Assembly: GCA_002005505.1 (NCBI GenBank)
Contig: KV908339.1
Span: 691,246 to 703,745 of the forward strand
Origin: Botryococcus braunii
Lineage: Eukaryota; Chlorophyta; Trebouxiophyceae
Length of the DNA: 12,500 nt
Direction: 5' to 3'
Each line of letters begins with the position of its first letter. Position 1 is the first letter of the stretch. Shown piece by piece: positions 1-7,338 of this stretch. A program made the position numbers and the translations under genes. The notes below the pieces were generated by a model. It was not told the origin of the DNA, made no database searches, and saw nothing but the letters and a program-made list of their open reading frames with translations.

Positions 1-650
1 CAAAGAGAGTCCATCTTTAGTATATAGGAAGATGCCCACCTTTGCTGAACGGCCGCTACTCGCAGGGTACAGGTGAAGTTTTGCCAATGCTTGCAGTCCC
101 ACTTTGTTTGTCATCTCCAAAAACCCAATTGCACATGCTTGCGCAACTGAGTTCATCGGTGCGCTGTGCACTGACTCCATTGAAATGAGACCACTTAAAT
201 ATTAGGGTTTACTGTCTCAGGGGTTGTAATGTTTCAAGCTGTGTCCATAGCTCACCCCCACTTCCACATGTCTGTGGGTTATAATGGCATGAAGGCTGAT
301 TGGAGGCTCTAATCTGTTCTTGCTACGGGGTGGTGATTGAGCATTGCTGAGGATGTGTGATTGAGCCATGCTGTTCTTCCTCTGCAAGGTCACAGGCTTG
401 GCTTCGGTCCTCTCTCTTGGTTGGGAATTTGTTACTCTGAGGATCTCTCTTTTGTAGATTGAGGGATTTGAATTTTCATGCCTCCTTTGCAATTACATGT
501 CCACTGCTGACTTTGGCTTTCATTGCGAGTTGCCGTCTTCATACCTGGGCTGGAATGAATGCATTATTCTAAGCCAACCTATGGGGCAGCAGGCATACTT
601 TTACAGGGCATGCAAGAACATCCAGTTTGAGCCGCTTGGAGGGAGGCAGT
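1..650. other. Upstream flank, no supported gene
   Basis: I see no protein family or RNA gene here. Short open frames exist on both strands (for example 217-492 minus and 497-703 plus), but none has recognisable motifs. The stretch probably holds the promoter and 5' leader of the gene that follows, but no TATA box or initiator could be placed with confidence. Confidence 0.4.
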
Positions 651-749
651 ATGGAGCTGAAGAGCTGCCTACGGAGCCCCTGTGGCTCAGACAGTGGAGA
701 TGAGCCCTGTGCTGCTGGCCTTAAGCGGGTCAACTCCAAATTTAAGATG
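651..749 (+). CDS. Candidate first exon of the DUF1349 gene
   Basis: ATG at 651 opens a 33-codon stretch with balanced composition, rich in S, C, D, E and K, just before the pyrimidine-rich simple-sequence region. A donor GT at 750 (ATG|GTACAT) leaves phase 0. This matches a phase-0 acceptor at 1664 (CCCCAG|CGACC). An alternative donor at 729 (CGG|GTCAAC) also leaves phase 0. DUF1349 itself does not need this segment, so only the phase and the lack of stops support it. The true start could lie elsewhere. Confidence 0.35.
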
Positions 750-1136
750 GTACATGCGCATCTTTGCTACCATATCTCTCTCTGCCTTCCTCGTTCTGTC
801 CAGCCCGCATTCTCTCAAGCATGCTGTCCTCTCTTCCCTCTGCCACCCATATCTCTCGATCCCCCCCCCCTTTTCTCGCTCTCGCACTCTCTCTCCGCCC
901 TCCTCCTTGCCCCCCTCTCTCCATCTCCCTTCCTACGTTGGCCCGTTTTCCCTCTGTCTCAACCCTCCCCTTCCCTCTTCTCCATGCCGCCTTTTCCTTC
1001 CCTCTCAACGCGCCTCTGCCTCCCTCCCTCTTCCCCCCGAACCCGAACCCCTTTCGGCCTTATCTGCCCCGCTCTTTGCGTGAGCCTGCACCAGCCGGCA
1101 TGGGCCACACGCGCGCGCGCGCGCGCACGCGCGCGC

Positions 1137-1189
<53 letters not shown>

Positions 1190-1447
1190 GGGGGGGGGGG
1201 GTAGGTGGGTATGTGTGTGGGGGGGTGTGGGGGACGGGGGTTTTAGGGTATGTGTATGTGTGGAGGGGGGGGGAGGGGGAGAGAGAGGGAGAGGGAGAGA
1301 GGGAGAGAGAGAGAGAGGGGGGTGTCGGCAGGCATGCACATGCATAATACATGCGATTGCGTGTGTGGGTGGCCAGGCAGGTTCAAGAGAGAAAAGGAGG
1401 GGGAGGAAGGCAGGAGGAAAGGGATGTAAGGGATGTGTGAGTGAGAG

Positions 1448-1489
<42 letters not shown>

Positions 1490-2107
1490 CGGGGCGGCGG
1501 GGCGAGGGAGTTTCGTAAGAATGTTGAGTATAAGTTCTCCAAGTGGCCGTGTTGACTGAGCAAGCTGTGTAAAACCCCTCAACCACCACTGGTTACTCGT
1601 CCTGCTAAGTTTGTCTTAATCAAATAATGCAAGTGGTGGTGTGACTTACAGCCTTGTGCCCCAGCGACCTTCCTGGTTGGAGCTGCAGGTAAGATTCGCC
1701 GAAGGCGTGGTTGATGCAGACAATCCACTGTATGATCGCTTCAAATGGGACCACATTGATGCGAGACTGGTTTGGATGGAGGAGCCCAGCGTGGTTCGAG
1801 CCTACGGGGCGCTATACATCGAGAGCCGTGCAGGGTCCGAGTGCTGGCAGCGAACCTTGAAGCGCGGTTCTCAAGACAATGCTCACTTCCTCCACATTCC
1901 ACAGGTACAACAGTGATGTTCATATCGCAGTCTCTGCGAAACAGGGAAGGGAGATTAAAAGGGGTTTGGGAACCAGGGCAAGAGACATAACGGCAAGAGA
2001 GCGAAAGGGCACCGAGCATAGAGGGTCTTGCATTCCCAAACGTAAAGTTGCAATATGCATTGTTGCACATAGATGCACCTGCGCACATGCCCTTATGCGA
2101 GGAGATG

Positions 2108-2204
<97 letters not shown>

Positions 2205-4296
2205 GCACGCACACACACGCACACACACACACGCACGCACGCACGCACGCTGCGGAGTTTTTTGAGAGGGGAGTGAGGAAGGGCGTCAGCCAAATAGGCC
2301 GAGTGTGAAGATCACAGCAGATGTGGTTAGGCAGGCTGGAGAGGCATGCGATCCTTGCCAGGGAAGGGTAAGCGCTGCAGGGTATGGTAGGGACAATACA
2401 GGTCTGGAATAGGTGATCCACCAGTGTCTTCATGTTGAAAAGGAGTTGATTGTCACCAGTGGATTGGGACACAAGTCCACAAAATCAGCCAATGGAGTTC
2501 CATGCTGATGCGTAGGTAAGAGGGGTTGGCCCCTTCACGAGCTATATGGCAGCCAGTAAAATACTAGACATTGGAGCGAGTGACTGCCACTGTGTGGCAA
2601 ATTCTGGTTTCTTTCATCCCCCCCCCCCGGGCCCCCCCAAAAAAACCTTAGGCGCATCAAAGTGGGATGTCTTGTATAAGTCCTGACACCTGTGCAGCAA
2701 TGGGTCACTGATGGTAAGATCTTGACATGCATTAAGGGTAGGACAAGACCCCAGTTTAGCAAGCAGTAAATCTGTGAGCGTGTCCTCTCACCCTCACATA
2801 GGTGATTGCATCGCAAGGCTGCTGGATTTGCACTCCTCCAACGATGCAGGCACTGCTCCCCCATGGAGGCTAGTTGTGACTGGTTTTCTGTAGTGTGCAA
2901 TTTGTTATTCAAAGGGCATCTCACTTTGGGGACTGAAACAGTAGGACCATGCACAACAAAGGCGTGGAAGTTTTACTTTTTGGTCCTGTTTTCCAGGTGT
3001 ATGGGGACTTCGTCATGACAACACACGTCCGCTTCATGCACGTGAATGATCTTGACCAAGCAGGCCTCATGGTTCGCCTCAATGGGAGCTGCTGGCTGAA
3101 GGCAGGGGTGACCAACCATCCTCCAGGTCCGAGCAATGTTTGTCTCTCTCCACAGTAATCAAGGTTGCTTAATTAATGAGGATCATGCCAGAAGGCATGA
3201 ACATTGTGCCTGAATGAAGTGATCCCTAATCATTGCTTGTGGCCCTGCAATCTGTTGTGCAATGCTACTGGCTTAGCCACGGGGTTGATGTGAGGATCGC
3301 TTTGATCATTGTTGCTGCCTTTATGGTGGGCAGGGCCCAGGGGAAAGGGCAGCTCATGTGATGTGCACTAATCTCCAGGAAGGTGACTTGAAAGCCAAGC
3401 TGTCGCTCGTTCAAGTTCTACAGGGTGTTGGCAGTTTGAAGTTGGGCCCTAATGCTGCTGATGGCAATTCCGTAACAAATGCTGGAGGCAAGGGGGGATG
3501 AAGGAGGCAGTTACTTGTTACTGTAATTGACAACATGCGATATTTTGTTTGTGAATGATTGGTGGATTTTTTTTTCTACTTAACCGCATCAGCCACACCC
3601 TGATCAAAACATTATCGGAAACGGTGTTTGCAATGCAATCTAAATAAAGAGGCCACTTTTCCCAGGAATTTCATGTGGTAAGTACATGAAGTCATTTGGG
3701 CTTCCACATCCTGATCCCCCCCCCCCCCCCCCTTTTTCCACAGACCATGACGCCTCGAAGAATCCACACCCGAAGATCAGCTCCAAAATGAAAAAAAGCT
3801 GCATGATTCACCCACTCGCACCTCCAAGTTTTCCGCAAGCCCTGAGGAGGTTCTGGCTCAGTATTGCTAATGTCTCAGTGACTCACCTTTAGTAACCACC
3901 CTTCGGCTTGTCACGGGTGACACTCACATCCAAGGTGTGTTTGTGCTGAATGCAGGCAACTACCAACTTGGGGCTGTGGGGACAAATGGAGGCTATTCAG
4001 ACTGGTCAATGTCAGAATTCCCTTCAGAGTGCAATGAAGTGGATTTGCGCATCCGTCGGGAGGGCATAAATTATACAGTGGAGGCAAAACGAGCTGGACG
4101 GCCTTGGGCTTGCATCCGCCAGCTGGCACTGGTGGATGACAAGGCTGGTGGCCCAGTCATGGCAGGTCTGTATGCCGCTGCGCCTAATGGGAACGGAGCT
4201 TCTGCAGAGTTTAAGTTCCTCCGCATCGAGCCTGGCCGCCTATCCCGGTGTCTTACTGTTGACTCGATCCCGGAGGAGGCTGTCCCTCGTCAATAA
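651..4296 (+). CDS. DUF1349 (REE1-like, concanavalin A-like fold) protein gene, split by introns
   Basis: Proposed exons are 651-749 (tentative), 1665-1904, 2997-3126 and 3956-4296. Together they give 810 nt, or 269 residues plus TAA. The DUF1349 hallmarks appear in order: a tryptophan in a C-W-Q-R-T motif (about residue 94), D-Q-A-G-L-M (133-138), W-L-K-A-G (146-150) and S-D-W-S (171-174). A W-x-x-I-R strand and a G-L-Y-A-A-A-P segment follow near the C terminus. The order and spacing agree with bacterial and fungal members of about 200 residues. The family has a concanavalin A-like beta-sandwich fold. Its yeast member REE1 is linked to enolase regulation, but no enzyme activity is established, so I assign no reaction. 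There is no signal peptide or membrane segment. The three downstream exons are secure because phases and family alignment agree at both junctions. The N terminus is an inference. Confidence 0.85.
1106..1188. repeat. Alternating (CA)(CG)n(GT)25 tract, likely Z-DNA former
   Basis: About 83 bp alternate purine and pyrimidine without a break: CACA, then CG-rich dinucleotides to about 1138, then 25 GT units (1139-1188). CG and GT alternation is the classic Z-DNA-prone pattern. Confidence 0.9.
1219..1248 (+). other. Potential G-quadruplex
   Basis: Four G-tracts of 7, 5, 5 and 3 (1219-1225, 1229-1233, 1236-1240, 1246-1248) have loops of 2-5 nt, just after a G12 run. They lie on the coding strand, so the intron RNA could fold too. 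Confidence 0.6.
1451..1485. repeat. (GT)n microsatellite
   Basis: This is a 35-nt uninterrupted GT tract following a GA-rich block. It is the second GT tract in the intron upstream of exon 2. Confidence 0.95.
1665..1904 (+). CDS. DUF1349 exon 2 (N-terminal part of the domain)
   Basis: The frame encodes the W-x-E-E-P-S entry of DUF1349, then a Y-G-A-L-Y-I-E-S strand, C-W-Q-R-T and D-N-A-H-F-L. The donor at 1905 (CCACAG|GTACAA) leaves phase 0 and fits the phase-0 acceptor at 2996. The 3' border is secure. The 5' border is less so: acceptors at 1651 (TTACAG) and 1664 (CCCCAG) are both possible, and 1664 is chosen because it is in phase with the candidate first exon. A strong donor-like CAG|GTAAGA lies inside the exon at 1689, but using it would delete the domain start. 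Confidence 0.8.
1905..2996 (+). other. Intron 2
   Basis: It runs GTACAA ... TTTTCCAG and is phase 0. It contains the long CA tract at 2106-2250 and a C11-G3-C7-A7 cluster at 2618-2645. The frames inside it (for example 2535-2954 minus) have no family resemblance. Confidence 0.8.
2106..2250. repeat. (CA)n/(CG)n microsatellite, about 145 bp alternating
   Basis: It is uninterrupted CA from 2122 to 2200 (79 nt), with CG-containing interruptions on both sides (GCGC near 2117, GCAC repeats to 2250). Purine-pyrimidine alternation is kept throughout, so it is Z-prone like the tract in intron 1. Confidence 0.95.
2997..3126 (+). CDS. DUF1349 exon 3 (DQAGLM / WLKAG core)
   Basis: The acceptor is CTGTTTTCCAG ending at 2996. 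The exon opens with V-Y-G-D-F-V, then carries the family core D-Q-A-G-L-M-V-R-L and W-L-K-A-G. Two donors are possible. GT at 3108 leaves phase 0 right after W-L-K-A-G. GT at 3127 (CTCCAG|GTCCGA) leaves phase 1. Only 3127 matches the phase-1 acceptor at 3955, and it gives the family's usual spacing between W-L-K-A-G and S-D-W, so it is preferred. Confidence 0.88.
3127..3955 (+). other. Intron 3
   Basis: It runs GTCCGA ... GAATGCAG and is phase 1. It is G/T-rich in its first half and carries a C17 run at 3716-3732. It has no other recognised feature. Confidence 0.8.
3956..4296 (+). CDS. DUF1349 last exon (SDWS to stop)
   Basis: The acceptor is GTGCTGAATGCAG ending at 3955. The frame encodes N-Y-Q-L-G-A-V, N-G-G-Y-S-D-W-S, a D-L-R-I-R-R strand, the W-A-C-I-R strand and G-L-Y-A-A-A-P. 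It ends with TAA at 4294-4296, about 30 residues after the domain, in a basic and proline-containing tail. GC at third positions is mildly raised compared with the flanking intron and 3' DNA, as expected for a live exon. There is no internal stop or frameshift. Confidence 0.9.
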
Positions 4297-5689
4297 GCCA
4301 AAATGTGCCAACATTGGAGTCACGCAGATAACCAGTGGGCCTAGAGCATGCGGTAGTTCATCCTGGGTATTGCCAAAAGTCTGGTGGCACTTCTGTGTTC
4401 AATTGCTCTCCATTCGGCATGTATCTTCTGGGGCACCTTTAAAACAGTGCTTAATTGAACACAGGCTTGCATACCCAGCTCCATGCATACAAGCACATTT
4501 TCTTGGGCTCGTCTTCTCACAGAGTTGAAGTCAACTCATGCCGATGGCACGTATGAAAAACAGTGATGACAGTGATATCTTTTCGCTTTGCGCCTGGAGG
4601 TAGAGTTCCATTCAGCCAGAGCATTTCCAGCCTACAATGCCGGGTTTACCTGTTCCGTGTAAGCAATGCGCTGGAAGATTTCGAGTCGTGATTGAAGTCC
4701 AGTGCAAATGTGTAGTCAGCTATGAGTTGCAGGGAAACAGTCCCTAATACACTTCTGTTCTTGTGATTAAATTGTTACTAGCTTAGGAAAAGGGTCAACT
4801 TAGGGACAGCTTAGAGCGGAAGTGTTCATGAAAGGCATCACGTGTGGTCATGTGGTAATGTATCTTTTTAATTTCGCCAGGCAAGTTAGGTAGGTGAAAC
4901 TCAAGTGTGTTGCTAGTTACACGGCTGTTGACGATTGATTAGACCATACCTGAAGGCAGGACATGGACTGCTTGAATGGACTGCTTGCACAGCGACGGCT
5001 GGTAAGACCAAGGTGGTCCTGGGACAAAATGCATGCGTGCAGGACCCTCAGGGTTCCTTTCAAATGGGGTTCATTGCCATGATGTGAACCGGAAGATGCG
5101 ATCTAGACTAGCTGTAGGATCATTCCTGTGCTATTGAGGGTGTGACCCATTCTGGCTCGTGTGAGTTCCAGAGTAAGTCATATGGCATTTCATCAGTGCA
5201 CAACGCCGACAGCTGGGATGCCGTCCGCACCATGCTGCGCATTGCCCTGCATATCTGATTATTTTCCCCCTGACTGAAGATGGGAAGATGTAGGCCGCAG
5301 AAGCCAGAAGATCCACCGTTACCTCCTCCAACCCTGGATCTCACTTTCTTTTAGCTAAAGCAGCCCAGCGGGGCCAAAGGTACACATTCTGCTTGGAAAA
5401 TGTATTGCACGTGTGGGATTCACAGATGATGAATCAAGGCTCCTGGGAGCGTGGCTGTCCACTCTCAATGACACTAGACTGCCACAGACTTTTCCACTGG
5501 GCGCATTTGTCCTCTGCCATGAAGGAATGGGTTTCGGGAAATGCTGGTGCTAGCCACCCTGTGCTCTCCCGCTTAAGGCTGCCGCCATGCGATTACCACC
5601 GCTGGGTCCGCATACGGATGGCGCTTTGGGCGAGGGCTACAATCGGCACGACGCTGAGACCTACGCGCAGAGCTCTGGGGACCGCATAG
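4297..5689. other. 3' flank of the DUF1349 gene, no further gene supported
   Basis: The 3' UTR must lie at its start. No AATAAA is evident near the stop. TGTAA (the chlorophyte-type signal) occurs at about 4658 and ATTAAA near 4765, and either could serve. Frames such as 5120-5344 minus and 5393-5689 plus lack motifs or codon character. The last five bases (5685-5689, CATAG) abut the LTR and should be the left target-site duplication of the retrotransposon. Confidence 0.5.
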
Positions 5690-5756
5690 TGTTGTGCATT
5701 GAGTGGAGGCTGCCGTAACCGTCAGCAGTCCGTTTGCATGAAGAGAGACGTATCCC

Positions 5757-6083
5757 CTGTGAACACCACCAAGTACTCTCAATGTCTATATAGACCAGTG
5801 CTCGCACTGCCGTCTATATCTGCCGACTGCTCTCCGATCAGGACACCCTTGGCCCTTCAGCAGTCCCAGGAGTTTAATGGCTACTCCCAACCAATCGCTA
5901 TAACCAGTATGCAACTCGTCACACACAAATAGCCTTACTGTTCGCACAACAGTAACATACAAGCAATGCAGCTCCTGTATTGAAATGAATGTGACAGCAG
6001 TATATCAAGCAGTCCTTCAATACAGAGCAAACACTATTCAGCTTGGAGTTCGAAGCCCAGATGCATTCCACACCCCATCGACT
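5757..6083 (-). repeat. Intronless (spliced-form) copy of the LTR transcribed block
   Basis: Four segments are fused without gaps: 6081-5975 (107 bp), 5974-5896 (79), 5895-5824 (72) and 5823-5757 (67). Each matches a segment of the neighbouring block, with 3 mismatches in 325 bp. The joins fall exactly where that block has GT-AG introns. The two further bases 6083-6082 (AG in sense) are also shared. Confidence 0.9.
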
Positions 6084-6110
6084 CATTACAAATGGTTTAC
6101 GTATATTTAC
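6084..6110 (-). other. 27-bp junction: truncated fourth intron between the two copies
   Basis: In sense it begins GTAAATATACG after an exon ending CAG and ends TTTGTAATG, joined to AGTCGATGG. With the next AG it would be a 29-nt GT-AG interval, too short to splice. The 5' LTR copy has the same junction unchanged (12357-12383). Confidence 0.8.
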
Positions 6111-6177
6111 CTGTGAACACCACCAAGTACTCTCAATGTCTATATAGACTAGTGCTCGCACTGCCGTCTATATCTGC

Positions 6178-6281
6178 CTGCACCCGAGCGTTACGATTTA
6201 CTTGTGGGTTCATCAGTGTCCATAAAATATATCTAAACCACATAAAACACACACGCAACCTATCCACATATGTGTACGTAC
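6178..6281 (-). other. Spliceosomal intron in LTR (third in sense order)
   Basis: It is 104 bp and absent from the intronless copy. It starts GTACGTAC and ends CGGGTGCAG, with ACACTGATGA about 40 nt before the 3' end. The partial 5' LTR also holds its 3' part (12451-12500). Confidence 0.88.
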
Positions 6282-6353
6282 CGACTGCTCTCCGATCAGG
6301 ACACCCTTGGCCCTTCAGCAGTCCCAGGAGTTTAATGGCTACTCCCAACCAAT

Positions 6354-6439
6354 CTGCACAATATGTGGATCATCAGAGATCAAAACAAAACAGTTATTTA
6401 ACCAGCAGGAGCATGCTTGTTATACGTATCTGTACTCAC
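6354..6439 (-). other. Spliceosomal intron in LTR (second in sense order)
   Basis: It is 86 bp and absent from the intronless copy. It starts GTGAGTACAG and ends ATTGTGCAG, with CTCTGATGA about 20 nt before the 3' splice site. Confidence 0.88.
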
Positions 6440-6518
6440 CGCTATAACCAGTGTGCAACTCCTCACACACAAATAGCCTTACTGTTCGCACAACAGTAAC
6501 ATACAAGCAATGCAGCTC

Positions 6519-6641
6519 CTGCAACACAAGACACATGTAATGTTTCATAATCAGCAGAAACATCAGTATGCATGTGCTTAACGCCTACGATCGCAGCCAC
6601 ACGACTGCGACCGTTACCCTTGCCAGCGATCGCAAGCTTAC
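6519..6641 (-). other. Spliceosomal intron in LTR (first in sense order)
   Basis: It is 123 bp and absent from the intronless copy. On the minus strand it starts GTAAGC after CAG and ends TTGTGTTGCAG. It contains ACTGATG and other branch-site-like motifs near the 3' end, and a GCGATCGC palindrome near its start. Confidence 0.88.
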
Positions 6642-6749
6642 CTGTATTGAAATGAATGTGACAGCAGTATATCAAGCAGTCCTTCAATACAGAGCAAACA
6701 CTATTCAGCTTGGAGTTCGAAGCCCAGATGCATTCCACACCCCATCGAC

Positions 6750-6782
6750 TGCCAAGCTTGCTCGCGATCTGGCGTTTCTATG
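6750..6782 (-). promoter_or_regulatory. Inferred LTR transcription start and TATA-like box
   Basis: Homology between the two blocks starts at 6750/6083, which I read as the RNA 5' end. The base pair there is C/A in sense (TTGGC|AGTCG), a pyrimidine-purine initiator. CATAGAAA (6782-6775) sits at -32 to -25, the usual TATA position, but it is a weak match. This is an inference from duplication geometry, not direct evidence. Confidence 0.4.
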
Positions 6783-6806
6783 CCTTCTGATCGTAACCGG
6801 CGGTAA

Positions 6807-6836
6807 CGGTACAGTTCCTTTCGAGAGGCTGTACCG
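6807..6836. repeat. Short inverted repeat in U3
   Basis: CGGTACAG (6807-6814) pairs with CTGTACCG (6829-6836) around a 14-nt loop, which itself contains a partial CCT.TCGA.AGG symmetry. It lies about 60-85 bp upstream of the inferred start, so it could be a dyad protein site. Confidence 0.6.
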
Positions 6837-7195
6837 TACTGCATGGTCACATAAACAACCCTGACTTGGCCCTATGCCAACGTGTAGCTCTATAGCTGCA
6901 CCAGGGATCTCATACTTATACACGCGTACACACTCAATGGAGTCTTTACCTTGTGACCTAACCGTCACTAGTACAAGACCTGTACTGCATGGAGGTCACT
7001 TATATGATCAACCTAACTGAACATAATACATTACCCTTTGACACGCAATCAGGCGCATCTTCTTACTTGTACTCCACACGTGGAGAAATTCAAGTTATAC
7101 AATGTTTCCTAAAACCACTTGATAAACTGATAGCGCCCTGTATCTAGTACGTTTGCCATCACGTATCTATACGTACCTATCAGTTTATACAACAA

Positions 7196-7207
7196 TCTTC
7201 CCCTTTT
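7196..7207 (-). promoter_or_regulatory. Polypurine tract (plus-strand primer)
   Basis: Sense AAAAGGGGAAGA is followed by T and then the LTR start TGTTG. This is the usual copia arrangement, and it fixes the LTR border at 7194/7195. Confidence 0.85.
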
Positions 7208-7338
7208 AGAAAACATGTATAATGTCGTTCATTAATGTTGAGTTCAATTGTTCCCATTAACGCACTACTCTTCCGAGCCAAACTTAGAATCTTTGAAGCC
7301 CTAAAGCCCTAAAGCCCTAGAACTTCAACACTCTAGGC
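7208..7338 (-). other. Element 3' untranslated stretch with an octamer repeat
   Basis: It lies between the RNase H stop and the polypurine tract. It contains three tandem AAAGCCCT-type octamers (7296-7319; sense AGGGCTTT). Confidence 0.6.

Larger units (their letters stand above)
750..1664 (+). other. Intron 1, mostly simple sequence
   Basis: It holds a C/T-rich stretch (about 770-1065, with C10 at 861-870), an alternating purine-pyrimidine tract (1106-1188), G12 (1190-1201), a G-tract cluster (1219-1248), GA-rich blocks (about 1264-1320 and 1380-1450) and a second GT tract (1451-1485). Long open frames across it are artefacts of the repeats. Its 5' border depends on the tentative first exon. 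Confidence 0.5.
6111..6750 (-). repeat. Intron-containing (unspliced-form) copy of the LTR transcribed block
   Basis: The exon-like segments are 6748-6642, 6518-6440, 6353-6282 and 6177-6111. They have the same lengths as in the intronless copy and are interrupted by three introns. The last segment ends CAG and is followed by GTAAAT, a good donor for a fourth intron whose remainder is missing. Confidence 0.9.
5690..7194 (-). repeat. 3' LTR with an internal spliced/unspliced duplication
   Basis: It is 1505 bp, reading TGTTGTATAAAC at 7194 to CACAACA at 5690 on the minus strand, a TGTTGT/ACAACA terminal inverted pair. The left end is exact, because homology to the other LTR starts at the TG of TGTTGTG in both copies. 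The right end is fixed by the polypurine tract. The layout in sense order is a U3-like part (7194 to about 6751), an intron-containing block (6750-6111), 27 bp of spacer (6110-6084), the same block without introns (6083-5757) and a 67-bp U5-like end (5756-5690). This is long for a copia LTR, and the duplication accounts for about 350 bp of it. Confidence 0.88.

Noticed and set aside
627..1589. Long open frames on both strands across 627-1589 (up to 310 codons)
   Set aside because: They are produced by GT, GC, GA and C/T simple repeats, which lack stops in several frames. The residues are low-complexity runs, not protein-like.
1741..2472. 243-codon minus-strand frame and related frames over the CA tract
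   Set aside because: It is a shadow of the microsatellite (alternating C and V) and of antisense exon 2. The + strand exon has a real domain.
2618..2645. C11-G3-C7-A7 cluster and C17 at 3716-3732 as functional motifs
   Set aside because: Homopolymer runs in introns are common, and their lengths are prone to assembly error. Nothing around them suggests a role.
6082..6110. A genuine 29-nt intron between the two LTR blocks
   Set aside because: GT and AG are present, but 29 nt is too short for ordinary splicing. It is better read as the start of a truncated longer intron.
5919..6161. 80-codon minus frame repeated at 12192-12434, as a conserved protein
   Set aside because: It reads through the 27-bp junction between the two blocks. 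It is repeated only because the LTR is duplicated, and other exon frames have stops, so the LTR exons look non-coding.
7296..7319. Telomere-like repeat (CCCTAAA)
   Set aside because: The period is 8 (AAAGCCCT), with only three units, in a retrotransposon 3' untranslated stretch. The single TTTTAGGG at 1241-1248 is also isolated.
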